Below, in pieces: positions 33,109 through 43,009 of a DNA stretch of 64,000 nt (positions within the stretch are counted from its first letter, which is position 1; every line of letters starts with the position of its first letter). Made by a program: the position numbers and the translations under genes. The stretch lies in assembly GCF_000302595.1 (NCBI RefSeq), contig NZ_JH947127.1:911501-975500 (forward strand), written 5' to 3'. Under the pieces are notes generated by a model. The model was not told the DNA's origin. It did no database searches and saw only the letters and a program-made list of their open reading frames with translations. The DNA comes from Pedobacter arcticus A12. GTDB taxonomy: Bacteria; Bacteroidota; Bacteroidia; Sphingobacteriales; Sphingobacteriaceae.

Positions 33109-35400
33109 ATGAAAAAACATACATCATTTTTACTAGCTACCCTATTTGTCAGCATCGGAGCATACGCCCAAAAACCAGTTATTAAAAACACACTAAATTG
33201 GGGAAAAGAGATCAGCAAGCACAATCTCGTTTGGGAAGATTTGCCCTTGCAATGGAACGAGGGCGCATTTACTGGCAACGGACAATTGGGAATGATGGTG
33301 TACATCTCCCAAAAAGATAGCGCCGTGGTTTTTAGTATTGGCCGCAGCGACGTAACCGATCACCGTAAAGACCCCAACAGTAAAACTTCATTAAATACGC
33401 CTGACGCTAACGTAATATACGATTATTGCCGACTGCCCGTTGGCAAACTCTTGCTAAAACTTGGTGCCAAAATAATTTCCGGAACGATTACGCAAGATAT
33501 TTGGAATGCCGAAATACGTGGCCAGCTACTTACAGAAGCCGGTGTCATTAGCTTCAGAGCGCTCACGCCACGAGATGCCGATGTGCAGTTAATTGAGGTA
33601 ACGCAAGATTCCAAATTCACTGGAAAATACCAATGGAAGTTTGCTCCAGGCAGGGCGTGGTCGCCAAGGGCTTTAACCCGTTTAGACGATAAACAAAGTA
33701 AAACCTACGTGGGTAACGATGCGCCTGAACGTAGCCGCAAAAATGGCTATAACGTCTGCAAGCAAACCCTAACCGCTGGTGGCGATTATGCCACGGTATA
33801 TAAAGAGGTAAAAACTACGCCAACTAGCGGATTAATGTACATTTCTACCGCTAACGAAGTACCTCAAGCAGGTGCATCGGTACCGTTGGCCATTAAAATC
33901 ATTGCGCAAACAGAAAAGCGCACCTTACCAGTTGTGCTTAAAGCGCATCAAAATTGGTGGCACACCTTTTACCCAAAATCTTACATTGCGTTGCCAAACG
34001 CACAAATAGAAGATTTCTATTGGATACAATTATATAAAATGGCTACCGCCTCTAGACCTGGCGGACCAGCAGTTGATTTATTTGGTCCATACTATAAAAC
34101 CTCGCAATGGCCGGGTATGTGGTGGAACCTCAATATCCAGCTCACCTACTACCCCGTTTACACCAGCAATCATTTAGAGTTGGGCGAAAATATGATGGAC
34201 ATTGTCGACGAAAATTTCAAAACCCTAATCAAAAAATACGGCGGAGTACGTTTAGGCGATTTGTGTTGGACAATGCACAATTATTGGCGACAATTGGCCT
34301 ATGCCAACGACCAAAAAGGCTTGCAACAACGCTGGTTACCCAAAGCCATTGCCGTTTACGAAGAGTATAAAACGATGATGACGGCCGAAAACAACAAAAT
34401 TGGCCTTAAGCCAATGCGCTCGCCAGAGTATAATGGCTCAACCAATTTCCCTAACAACAACTACAACTTTGCAAATTTGAGATGGTTGTTAAACACGCTT
34501 ATTAATGTTTGTGAACCTGCAAACATCAAGTCATCGGGAGTTGTCGAATGGAAAAAAATATTGAGCCAGTTGATGGATTACCCAACCGACCAAAATGGAT
34601 TGATGATAAGTACCAACCAAAGTGTAGCCGCATCGCACCGCCATTATTCGCACTTGGTGGGGCTTTATCCACTTTTTGTAATGCAACCCGATAATCCGAA
34701 AGACAGTTTGCTTATCGATAAATCGGTAAACCATTGGCTCAGCATTGAAAACGGGAAAGCTTTGGCTGGTTATTCGTTTACTGGCGCATCGTCATTAAAT
34801 GCTGCCTTGGGTCGTGGCGATGATGCTCTTAAACAGCTTTTAAATTTATTAAACGGTGCACCAGCTATAGGCCAATTTTACGCTAATACATTTTACACCG
34901 AGAGTGGTGGAAAAAACGAAGTTATTGAAACGCCCTTAAGCGGAGCCGCATCAGTAAACGAAATACTTTTGCAAAGCTGGGGGGGTAAAATCCGTGTTTT
35001 TCCAGCGCTTCCTACCAGTTGGAAAAATGCTTCGTTCCATAATTTATTGGCCGAAGGTGCCTACGAAGTGAGTTCAGTTATCCAAAATGGACAAGTACAA
35101 TGGATTGCGGTAAAAAGCACCAGTGGTAATCCATTTATACTGAAAAACAGCCAGTTGGCCAATTGTAAAGTAATTGAAGCCACTGGAAAATACACCAGCA
35201 AAACCACTTCGCCAACCGAAACCGCTATCACCTTAGGCGCTGGCGAAACCATTTTCTTTAAACGCGACAAATATACCGAAACAGCTATTGTTCCGTCTAA
35301 CAACCCAATGTATGAGCATCAATTTTATGGTGTAAAAAAAGGTCAGCAGTTAAAGAAAAATCAAGATTTTCAGGTATTCGATTTTTACGAAGCCAAATAA
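33109..35400 (+). CDS. Secreted GH95-like glycosidase
   Basis: A 763-residue protein with a signal peptide cleaved after GAYAQ. An N-terminal beta-sandwich (LPLQWNEGAFTGNGQLGMM) and an (alpha/alpha)6 barrel follow, as in GH95 alpha-L-fucosidases and galactosidases. SHRHYSHLVGLYPL matches the GH95 HRHVSHLFGLYPG strand. However, the usual NLQGLWND catalytic-region motif is replaced by DLFGPYYKTSQWPG before NLNIQLTYYPVY. It is therefore a divergent member whose activity may differ from fucosidase. It is the leftmost gene of the large glycan locus and is read rightward alone. Confidence 0.75.
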   Translation: MKKHTSFLLATLFVSIGAYAQKPVIKNTLNWGKEISKHNLVWEDLPLQWNEGAFTGNGQLGMMVYISQKDSAVVFSIGRSDVTDHRKDPNSKTSLNTPDANVIYDYCRLPVGKLLLKLGAKIISGTITQDIWNAEIRGQLLTEAGVISFRALTPRDADVQLIEVTQDSKFTGKYQWKFAPGRAWSPRALTRLDDKQSKTYVGNDAPERSRKNGYNVCKQTLTAGGDYATVYKEVKTTPTSGLMYISTANEVPQAGASVPLAIKIIAQTEKRTLPVVLKAHQNWWHTFYPKSYIALPNAQIEDFYWIQLYKMATASRPGGPAVDLFGPYYKTSQWPGMWWNLNIQLTYYPVYTSNHLELGENMMDIVDENFKTLIKKYGGVRLGDLCWTMHNYWRQLAYANDQKGLQQRWLPKAIAVYEEYKTMMTAENNKIGLKPMRSPEYNGSTNFPNNNYNFANLRWLLNTLINVCEPANIKSSGVVEWKKILSQLMDYPTDQNGLMISTNQSVAASHRHYSHLVGLYPLFVMQPDNPKDSLLIDKSVNHWLSIENGKALAGYSFTGASSLNAALGRGDDALKQLLNLLNGAPAIGQFYANTFYTESGGKNEVIETPLSGAASVNEILLQSWGGKIRVFPALPTSWKNASFHNLLAEGAYEVSSVIQNGQVQWIAVKSTSGNPFILKNSQLANCKVIEATGKYTSKTTSPTETAITLGAGETIFFKRDKYTETAIVPSNNPMYEHQFYGVKKGQQLKKNQDFQVFDFYEAK

Positions 35401-35500
35401 TTTTTCTTGGAAAAGCAGGGATTGCCAAGCTAATAATCGACAAACTTTTCTGCAGTATCTCTAGAACTCATATTTTGTTGATCTAATAACCATAAATATG

Positions 35501-35532
35501 AAAAAAGGGCTTACTGTTAAAAATAGCCCTTT
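35501..35532 (-). terminator. Terminator between the GH95-like gene and the small secreted protein gene
   Basis: AAAGGGCT pairs with AGCCCTTT around a 13-nt loop; on the minus strand it is followed by TTTTTT. Both flanking genes converge on it, so it may serve both. Confidence 0.65.
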
Positions 35533-35618
35533 ACTTTAAAAAAGATAAGTCGGTTAGTAGTGAAAAAGATTACAGCTTTTCTGCGCAACCAGCTGTTCCT
35601 TTAAGAAAATGAAAGCAA

Positions 35619-35963
35619 TTATTTTTTATTTCTTTTCCTGCTTTCTGACCCGGTAAACTCTCGCCACCTGTTTTTCTGCTCCCGTGTAATAATTGTTATC
35701 AGCTTAGCATCCATTTCTCTTTTATAGGCCTTTATTTGCTCAGCTTTCTGCTCATCATTTAAAGTCTCGTCTTTTTTGATCGCTTTGTTACCGTTTGCAT
35801 TTTCTTTCAGAAAGGCTAAAAACTTAACTTTTGTTTCTGCGTCAAGCTTCATTACATTGTTAATTACCGAGTCTATGCGCTCGTTTACGTTTTTTGTTTG
35901 CGCAAATGAAGCTGTAGCGGTTAACGCAAGCACAACAAGGGTTAATTTTAACTTTTTCAACAT
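35619..35963 (-). CDS. Small secreted helical protein, unknown function
   Basis: A 114-residue protein starting MLKKLKLTLVVLALTATASFAQ, a clear signal peptide; an in-frame ATG 24 bp upstream is less likely. The mature part is charged and helical (NERIDSVINNVMKLDAETKVKFL, then LNDEQKAEQIKAYKREMDAK) and ends very basic (ESRKRNKK). The layout recalls small periplasmic Spy/LTXXQ-type proteins, but no diagnostic motif was found. Not obviously part of the glycan pathway. Confidence 0.65.
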   Translation of the reverse strand: MLKKLKLTLVVLALTATASFAQTKNVNERIDSVINNVMKLDAETKVKFLAFLKENANGNKAIKKDETLNDEQKAEQIKAYKREMDAKLITIITREQKNRWREFTGSESRKRNKK

Positions 35964-36309
35964 GATGTTTTTTATTTTGGTGTTCAAATTGCCAAAAGAT
36001 TTTCAATTGACATTACGAATGTCTTTCAATATCCTTAAAACTTCTTTCAATTATGGTTAAAAGGATTTTAATTTTGTTGAAATCCAACTTAATTTAATGA
36101 GATAGCGTAATGCATAGCCTTGAAAGAGGACTCAGATCGGCACTTGGCTCTTTGCATTTTCCTAACAGGTATCTCAATCGCTGATCATTTTGATATAAAG
36201 AAGATTACGTTTTACATATCCAGAAAATAATGAAAAGCAAAATTGGGCACCTCATTCTTGTGAGATACCCAATTAAGCCAGTCTTATCGTCTTAAAATAT
36301 TCGTCATTA

Positions 36310-36563
36310 TTATTTGAGGTAATCGTGAGCACTATCCAAATTAAAGCGCATTGCATTATTTGGCTTTGGTGTTTTATCAACCTCGCTAAAATAATGTTCA
36401 CTATCCAAACTTTGGTATCTTCCCCAGTTTCTCGCGGATTATTGTTTTTTTAGATAAGTAATTTATTTTATCCCGTAATTCCTTTTTGATTTTAGAATAG
36501 GTAGGAAGCTTAGTCAAATTATGCAGTTTATCAGGGTCCTTGGTCATATCGATAAGTTCTTAT
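36310..36563 (-). pseudogene. Sulfatase C-terminal remnant 1
   Basis: Reading on the minus strand gives ELIDMTKDPDKLHNLTKLP, YSKIKKELRDKINYL, a frameshift near RETGE, then DSEHYFSEVDKTPKPN and DYLK before TAA. This matches the end of the intact sulfatase at 60411-61901 (DPDQLHNIANDPKFAKVKKD, YFSEIDKTPKPS, YNYLK) closely. The N-terminal catalytic part is absent. Confidence 0.85.
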
Positions 36564-36806
36564 GAAGAACGTTTGTTTATTCCCACCCGCTCTTTTTAAC
36601 CTCTTCACTACAATTAAACAGTTTTGAACAAACAAGCGCAGTTCATAAAAGTTAACCGTTTGGATAATTTGCTAAATAAAACTTCTAGATATGATGAAAA
36701 TTAGAACAATTCTATTACAACAAATACAGCAATATCAATGATCTGAAAATCGCATAAATGAGTCTTCTCAATAAGATAAAAGCAGGGAGAATTAAACTCG
36801 ATCTAA
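36564..36806. other. Short gene-free stretch before the SusC/SusD operon terminator
   Basis: Together with 36061-36309 this AT-rich sequence holds no credible gene apart from the sulfatase remnant between the two parts. It marks the left border of the SusC/SusD operon. Confidence 0.4.
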
Positions 36807-36843
36807 AAGAGATAAGTTCGATAAAATATCGAACTTATCTCTT
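36807..36843 (-). terminator. Terminator of the ferritin-like/susC/susD operon
   Basis: A perfect 17-bp stem, AAGAGATAAGTTCGATA against TATCGAACTTATCTCTT, has a 3-nt loop and a short T run on the minus strand. It lies 66 bp beyond the susD stop. Confidence 0.8.
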
Positions 36844-36908
36844 AAATAATTAATCTTAATTGGCTGAATTAAGAGTGCACATCACACCTATCATCCAAGT
36901 CTACTAGT

Positions 36909-38816
36909 CTACCATCCAGGATTTTGACGCGTTATTCTAGTATTCGCATCTCTTTCATTTACTGGATAAGGCATTAGCCAATATTTTGTCGGTATAGTTG
37001 CCTGACTAAATGCTGTACCTGCGTTGTAAGGATAACTTGCTCTTCTCGCTTTTAATGCATCTTGGGTTTCTTGTATTTTATCTGAAAATAAATTCCATCT
37101 GATGAGATCCGCCTTGCGCAAACCTTCAAAACAAAGTTCCCAAGCTCTTTCATTTTGTACGCGGGTTTTAAAGTTGCTATAAATTAAGTCATTTGGCAAA
37201 TCAGCGTCTGTAATTGTCTTTTTTGGTAATAGCGTAGCTTTTGCGGTAGCGCCTGTGCCATCACCAATGATGGTTACTTCAGGTACAGAGGTATAGCCAA
37301 TGCCAGCATTTAATAACCTTACGCCAGTTACCACACCACCTGTGACAATTGGTACTGCCTGAGCATCAAAACCTGTTCCGCTTACTGTCATACCTGTGTT
37401 AGTTTTTCCGGAATTTCCTGTTTTATTATCGCCATATCCACTTCCTCCAGATGTAATGGCAATACTAATCCCGCTGCCGGAAATATCTGTACCAAATGCC
37501 CTTCTTCTAACCTGATTAATCGCATCATAAGCTAATTGGTTTGGGCCGTTATTTAATTCATTCTCAATCTCTGCCCTCATTAGCAACACATCTGAATAGC
37601 GCATAATCACATAATTGATAAAGGTTTTATCTTTCTCTAAAATGCTGCCATTTTGATACTCTCTACTCCATTTTTGAGGTGTCCAACCATGCTCGTCCGA
37701 CGAGCCTACTAAAAGTGGAATTCTCAATCCGTTAGCCCCAAGTTTATAGGTTGCTACAGAAAAATCCTTCCTTAAATCACCATCTGCAAAAGAATTATAA
37801 AACGTGAAGGTTACAAAATGTCGAGAAAGTGAATTAGCGAACACACCAAGTGTAGTATTTGGGGTATTGAAACTTCCAAAATATGAGACATGTCGACCTC
37901 CAGCAGCAGTAGGTGAGTAGAATGATGCCTCGAACAAATTCTCTTTTGGTTCTAATATTTGCCCCGCCTGATTTTTGAATACCTTACTGTAACTGTTGTT
38001 CAATTGGTAAAGATTAGAGCCAATAACATCGTTTATATGAGTTTGAGCCAATCTATAGTACTTAAGGTAATCATCTGGTTTTTGAACGGTTCCATCAGCT
38101 CTTAATGAATACCCACCTGCGGCTAATGCAACACGAGCTAACATTGCTTTTGCACCAAATTTGTTAATTCTTTCGTTTGTAGGTAAGGAAGCGGGTAAAA
38201 CAGCGATAGCTTCCTCCATATCCTTAATAATTTGCTCATAAATAACGTAGCGATCAACAAGCGGCGAAGATAAATCATCTCCTGAAAGCGAATTTTTGGT
38301 CTTAAATGGAACGTCTCCCCATAATTTTACCAACTCTGAATAATAGAACCCACGTAAAAATTTTGCTTCCCCTAACAATCTGTTTAACTCTGCTTTTTCA
38401 GTTTCAGTTCCTGATATAAATTGTTCCATTTGTGGAATAGCAGCAATCACAAGATTTGCCCTATCAATACCTTCGTATAGGAATGTCCAGGTACTGTACA
38501 AATAAGGATGTGCAGAGTTGTGTCGATATTCTGCAATATCCCTCCAATCGTCAATTGAGTTGCCAGGAGCCATGAATGCCACATCATTGTTTAAATCATA
38601 TACCAATGGAATATAATGCCCATAAGTTGCTGTAGTGTTCATGGTTTCATAAATGCCCATGGTAGCAGAGAAGGCTTCAGGTACAGTCTTAAAAAAATTA
38701 GCTGTGGTAAATCTGGAATAAGGTTTTACCTCTACCAACTTTTTACAAGAAACCGAAATCATTGCCAATAACAGCAGTGAGATGGCTATTTTCAAATAAT
38801 TATTTTTTAATCTCAT
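36909..38816 (-). CDS. SusD/RagB-family outer-membrane glycan-binding lipoprotein with insertion domain
   Basis: A 635-residue SusD homologue that caps the SusC transporter and captures oligosaccharides at the cell surface. The signal peptide ends in the lipobox MISVSC-KK. The SusD-like N-domain (YSRFTTANFFKTVPEAFSA) with TPR helices and the RagB C-domain (NERAWELCFEGLRKADLIRW, ending RITRQNPGW) are complete. Between them, at about residues 445-540, sits an additional Gly/Thr-rich module with GGSGYGDN, GVVTGVRLLNAGIGYTS and VPEVTIIGDGTGATAKATL. Normal members are about 500-560 residues, so the excess is this insert. The gene lies 12 bp after susC. Confidence 0.93.
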   Translation of the reverse strand: MRLKNNYLKIAISLLLLAMISVSCKKLVEVKPYSRFTTANFFKTVPEAFSATMGIYETMNTTATYGHYIPLVYDLNNDVAFMAPGNSIDDWRDIAEYRHNSAHPYLYSTWTFLYEGIDRANLVIAAIPQMEQFISGTETEKAELNRLLGEAKFLRGFYYSELVKLWGDVPFKTKNSLSGDDLSSPLVDRYVIYEQIIKDMEEAIAVLPASLPTNERINKFGAKAMLARVALAAGGYSLRADGTVQKPDDYLKYYRLAQTHINDVIGSNLYQLNNSYSKVFKNQAGQILEPKENLFEASFYSPTAAGGRHVSYFGSFNTPNTTLGVFANSLSRHFVTFTFYNSFADGDLRKDFSVATYKLGANGLRIPLLVGSSDEHGWTPQKWSREYQNGSILEKDKTFINYVIMRYSDVLLMRAEIENELNNGPNQLAYDAINQVRRRAFGTDISGSGISIAITSGGSGYGDNKTGNSGKTNTGMTVSGTGFDAQAVPIVTGGVVTGVRLLNAGIGYTSVPEVTIIGDGTGATAKATLLPKKTITDADLPNDLIYSNFKTRVQNERAWELCFEGLRKADLIRWNLFSDKIQETQDALKARRASYPYNAGTAFSQATIPTKYWLMPYPVNERDANTRITRQNPGW

Positions 38817-38828
38817 TTCTATAATTTT

Positions 38829-41800
38829 TTAAAGTGATAAGTTTAACCCTGCTACAAATGATTTACCTCTTGGATAGGAACTAAAGTCTACACCTTTGGT
38901 TAAACCTTTTGAACTACTCACCTCTGGGTCGTAACCAGAGTATTTAGTAAATACGAATAAATTGTAAGCCGTAAAGTATATCCTAGCTTTTGAAATTTTC
39001 ACTCTACTAAGCCACTGTTTTGGCAAACTATAACCTAAACTTACATTGTTCAAACGTAAGAAAGATCCATCTTCAATAACTAAATCATTTACTTTGTTGA
39101 TAGTTCCTAAATTAACCGGAATTTTGTTTTTACCTTGATTTAACGCTGCCAATGCAACCGGACTCGATACTAAATTCCCTTGTGCATCAATCTCGGTCCA
39201 ACGATCCTTTTGAAATCTTAAACTACTTGTATAAGGGTTAGCACGACTCCAGTTGTTTGCGATATTGGCATTGTAAATATCGTTTCCGTAGACAAAATCT
39301 AAAAATACCGAAAGATCAATGCCTTTATAAGTAAGAGTATTGTTGATACCACCTGTAAATTTAGGGTTGGCATTACCGATAATGGTGCGGTCCAATTCAT
39401 TAATTAATCCGTCAGGCACTCCATTTGGGCCACTAATATCTATATATTTTCCAAATCCTGGTCTTACAGCACTTCCGTTGCTAACCACACCAGGCTTAAG
39501 TGTGTAGAGACTAGTAGTTGGATTATAATCAAAATCACTAACCTGATACAAACCATCAGTTAAGTAACCGTACATCATGCCAACTGGTTTCCCAACTTGT
39601 AAAATATAATCAGTGATAGCGGAACTCCAACTGCTAATATTTAAAGAGGTCTGATCGCCGTTCAATTTTAACACTTTAGTTCTATTAAACGCAATGTTAA
39701 AGTTGGTATTCCAAGTAAAATCCTGTTTCTGAACATTTACCGAATTCATTGTAAACTCTAGACCTTTACTGGAGGTTTCTCCAATGTTTTGAATTTGATT
39801 CGCAAAACCAGAGCTGGCTGGTATTCTTGTGTTATACAACAAATCCTTAGAACGATTATCATAAATTTCAGCGGTCAGCGTAAATCTTTGATTAAACAGT
39901 CCTAAATCGACACCAATATTACTTTGCACTACAGTCTCCCACTTTAAGAAAGGGTTAGCTAAGTTAGCTTGATAAACAGCGCTGACCAGTTGATCGTTAA
40001 GTGGGTAAGAACCGCTCACGAACGTTCCTAGCGCTGCGTAATTTGCTATCCTATCATTTCCAGAACTACCATAGCTAACACGCAAGCGAAGATCAGAAAT
40101 GGATCTTAAATTTTTCATAAAAGACTCTTGGTTGATTTTCCAAGCAAATGCACCTGCTGGGAAATATCCAAAAACGTTTTCCGGACCGAATTTAGAAGAT
40201 CCATCCCGTCTTAATGAACCACTAAAAAGATAACGCCCTTTGTAGCTATAGTTTGCTCTCGTAAAAAGAGAAAATAGCTTGTCGTCGTACGCGTCAGATG
40301 ACGGGAACCCAGCTATAGTACCTGCGCTTAAATCAAAATAGCCATTGTTAATAGTCGGAAAATTTGATGCACTTGCAGAAAAACTTTCGTTGTAATTATA
40401 AATATACTCTTGACCTAAAGACATGTCAAATTTGTGCTTCTTAATGACTTTGGCATAAGTGAGTACATTATTATAAGAAAAGCGGTTTCCATTTGATTCG
40501 CTGGTACTACCAAAAGGACCTCCACGCCTAATTGATTGCAAATTCTTTGAACTGGAAAAGAATTGGCTTTTATTTGTGTTGACCCTATAACCTACCAAAC
40601 CATTATAAGTCAAATTTTTGACAATATTATATCTTACCGATACGTTTACGTTAAGATCATTGCGGGTTTTTGTACTATTGCGAGATTGTAACCCTAATAC
40701 AGGACTCTGAAAGGCAGGGTTGCTCTGGTTGTCGAATTCATCTATTTCATCATCGAAAAGATCTAAATCTTCACTGCCCTTTTTATTAATTGGTCTGTAC
40801 TGCAACAATGTTTGCAGGTAACTTAAGCGAGGTGCACCTTCATCATATCCCGCATTGGTACCTCCCGTTCCTAAAATATTTTGCTTCGAGTAATTAACAA
40901 TTCCGGTAATAATTGCTTTCTTACTTACATTATTAGTCACCGTCAATTTAGCGATATCTTTAGTTGCTCCACTATTTGTTAATAATCCGCCATTATCGTT
41001 TCTGGAGTAAAAAAGATTATAACGCATTTCATTAGTACCTCCACTCACCCCAATCTTATGATACTGGCTAATTACTCCTCCACCTAGTACTTCTTCTTGC
41101 CAATTTACGCCTGGTTTATTTTCATACAAAGATTTCAATTCACTAAATTGGCCAAATGCGTTTGTAAACCTTGCTAAATCAGTAGCACTTCCAGAGCTGT
41201 TTTCATAAGCATAAAGCGTATATTCATAGGGGCTTAAAACAGGTAAATATCGCGAGATAATCCTTGCTCCAACATATCCATTATAATTCACACTTGTTTT
41301 CCCTGCTTTAATACTCTTTGTGGTTACCAAAATCACTCCATTAGCTCCACGAGCACCGTAAACTGCTGTAGCAGAAGCGTCTTTCAAAACATCTATTGTT
41401 TCTATATCTGAAGGGTCCAAAAAATCTAGCCCATCTGTTTGTGGCACCCCATCAACCACATACAATGGTTCATTACTTTGTGTAATTGACGTCCCTCCTC
41501 TTATTGTAATAGTAGGCTCAGCTTCAGGATCACCACTAGGCATACTAACTTGCATGCCTGCAATGCGGCCTTGTAAAGCTTGGGCAACGTTAGGCACTGG
41601 CACCTTTTCCAATTCCTGACCACTTATGGAAGATATAGCACCAGTTAAGTCACCACGTTTGGTTTCTGCTCCATAACCAGTTACAACTACTTCATTTAAC
41701 TTTCTTAAATCTTCCAAAAGCTTAACATTTATAGTGGTTCTGTTATTAACACTTAATTCAGTAGTTTTTGACCCTAGAGATGTAAAAACCAAAGTAGCAT

Positions 41801-41993
41801 TAGGCTTAACCTTAATTTGGTAAGCTCCTGTAGCGTCAGTTAACACAATGTTTTTCGAACCCTTTTCTCCTACAATTGCGCCAGGTAACGTCTGTTCCGT
41901 ATGGTCTGTAACCACACCTTTTACCGTAACTAAATTTTGGGCATTAGCCGCGAAGTAAGGCAAGGTAAAAAGTAACAGTATCAATTTTTTCAT
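38829..41993 (-). CDS. SusC/RagA-family TonB-dependent outer-membrane transporter
   Basis: A 1054-residue TonB-dependent receptor importing oligosaccharides. A signal peptide (LLLFTLPYFAANA) is followed by a carboxypeptidase-regulatory-like domain (VKGVVTDHTEQTLPGAIV), a TonB-box/linker region, a plug with the SusC signatures TKRGDLTGAISSISGQELE and DASATAVYGARGANGVILVT, and a 22-strand barrel ending LSL. The start MKKLILLLF is preferred to an upstream in-frame ATG since it begins the signal peptide. It pairs with susD downstream; two ferritin-like genes lie upstream within 27 bp. Confidence 0.95.
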   Translation of the reverse strand: MKKLILLLFTLPYFAANAQNLVTVKGVVTDHTEQTLPGAIVGEKGSKNIVLTDATGAYQIKVKPNATLVFTSLGSKTTELSVNNRTTINVKLLEDLRKLNEVVVTGYGAETKRGDLTGAISSISGQELEKVPVPNVAQALQGRIAGMQVSMPSGDPEAEPTITIRGGTSITQSNEPLYVVDGVPQTDGLDFLDPSDIETIDVLKDASATAVYGARGANGVILVTTKSIKAGKTSVNYNGYVGARIISRYLPVLSPYEYTLYAYENSSGSATDLARFTNAFGQFSELKSLYENKPGVNWQEEVLGGGVISQYHKIGVSGGTNEMRYNLFYSRNDNGGLLTNSGATKDIAKLTVTNNVSKKAIITGIVNYSKQNILGTGGTNAGYDEGAPRLSYLQTLLQYRPINKKGSEDLDLFDDEIDEFDNQSNPAFQSPVLGLQSRNSTKTRNDLNVNVSVRYNIVKNLTYNGLVGYRVNTNKSQFFSSSKNLQSIRRGGPFGSTSESNGNRFSYNNVLTYAKVIKKHKFDMSLGQEYIYNYNESFSASASNFPTINNGYFDLSAGTIAGFPSSDAYDDKLFSLFTRANYSYKGRYLFSGSLRRDGSSKFGPENVFGYFPAGAFAWKINQESFMKNLRSISDLRLRVSYGSSGNDRIANYAALGTFVSGSYPLNDQLVSAVYQANLANPFLKWETVVQSNIGVDLGLFNQRFTLTAEIYDNRSKDLLYNTRIPASSGFANQIQNIGETSSKGLEFTMNSVNVQKQDFTWNTNFNIAFNRTKVLKLNGDQTSLNISSWSSAITDYILQVGKPVGMMYGYLTDGLYQVSDFDYNPTTSLYTLKPGVVSNGSAVRPGFGKYIDISGPNGVPDGLINELDRTIIGNANPKFTGGINNTLTYKGIDLSVFLDFVYGNDIYNANIANNWSRANPYTSSLRFQKDRWTEIDAQGNLVSSPVALAALNQGKNKIPVNLGTINKVNDLVIEDGSFLRLNNVSLGYSLPKQWLSRVKISKARIYFTAYNLFVFTKYSGYDPEVSSSKGLTKGVDFSSYPRGKSFVAGLNLSL

Positions 41994-42020
41994 GTATGTT
42001 TTTTTAATATTCTTCATCCC

Positions 42021-42998
42021 TTAAATTTTAAACCCTGTCTTTAAATAATAATTGATTTGCAATTTGGCACTAACATCCAAGAAATACTCGTCAAACGATG
42101 CTGAAGCCATAGCTCTGGCTTCAAATAGATCATTACCTGTCAATGGAAGTGTTTTTCCATCTGTAAAATGAGCAAAGCCCGCTGTTTCCATACCTGATTG
42201 CACTGATTTATCCTCTCTATTCTTTACCGTACTATCCACATCATATACAGTTACACCACTCAAATACGTATCATTTGTCACTATATCATTACCTGATGAA
42301 AGTAACGCCAACACGCCAGAATCTGATCTTCTTACCCCTACCCATGGCCTTAAGTTTTTAAGGTCTGTTGCTTGTGTATTGCGTAGCAATTCTCTAACCT
42401 GTGCCGAGTGCCTTGCCTGTGCAGTATGTAGTTTCAATGCTGCAGATAATGCCTGCTTATTCTCAAATAAAACACTAAGCTGCCCTTTGTAAATCCTTAC
42501 GGTTAAATCTTCTAGCACCACTGCTGCCGTCAAAAAATTCTGATAGTTCGTATTCACTGTTGTAAAAGTTACACTTGTAACAGTACGTCCATAATCAAAC
42601 GCTGAATTATCTAAAATTGCTCTAGGTATTCCCCCCGCAGCAGTAATAGTTAAGTTTAAAAAATCAACATGTGCTTTCTCTTGGTCTCTTAACTTAGTAA
42701 ACAACGGTTTATCTGCAGCAGGAATAAGGTTAGGATAATTTACCAGAGCATTATTGTAGAAATTGTACTGAAGATATTCCAATACAATTAACATATTTAA
42801 TGAATCAGCAACCGTATTAGTTGTGGATGTTTGCGCTTGAGCAGATCCAAAAAGATTGCCTATAACAGCTGGAATACTTGCCAAGGAAACCTTTTTACCA
42901 AAACCCATCAGACCTTTCAAAGTCTCTCTTCTATCTTTTATAGACTGATCAGAAACTTCCAACTTTACTAATTCCTCTATAATATTTAAAATCTTCAT
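42021..42998 (-). CDS. Tat-exported ferritin-like domain protein B
   Basis: A 325-residue protein with a long N-region containing RRETLKG, a hydrophobic stretch and an AQAQ cleavage site, so probably Tat-exported and folded before export. The mature protein has a ferritin-like (Ferritin_2) four-helix core: VLEYLQYNFY, RDQEKAHVDFL, VVLEDLTVRIY and TAQARHSAQVREL. In the last motif the expected metal-ligand Glu is Gln (QARH), whereas the upstream paralogue has EARH. A 90-residue C-terminal extension has no known domain. The gene lies 11 bp after paralogue A and 27 bp before susC, in one operon. Confidence 0.85.
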   Translation of the reverse strand: MKILNIIEELVKLEVSDQSIKDRRETLKGLMGFGKKVSLASIPAVIGNLFGSAQAQTSTTNTVADSLNMLIVLEYLQYNFYNNALVNYPNLIPAADKPLFTKLRDQEKAHVDFLNLTITAAGGIPRAILDNSAFDYGRTVTSVTFTTVNTNYQNFLTAAVVLEDLTVRIYKGQLSVLFENKQALSAALKLHTAQARHSAQVRELLRNTQATDLKNLRPWVGVRRSDSGVLALLSSGNDIVTNDTYLSGVTVYDVDSTVKNREDKSVQSGMETAGFAHFTDGKTLPLTGNDLFEARAMASASFDEYFLDVSAKLQINYYLKTGFKI

Positions 42999-43009
42999 AA
43001 TTGAGCTTC

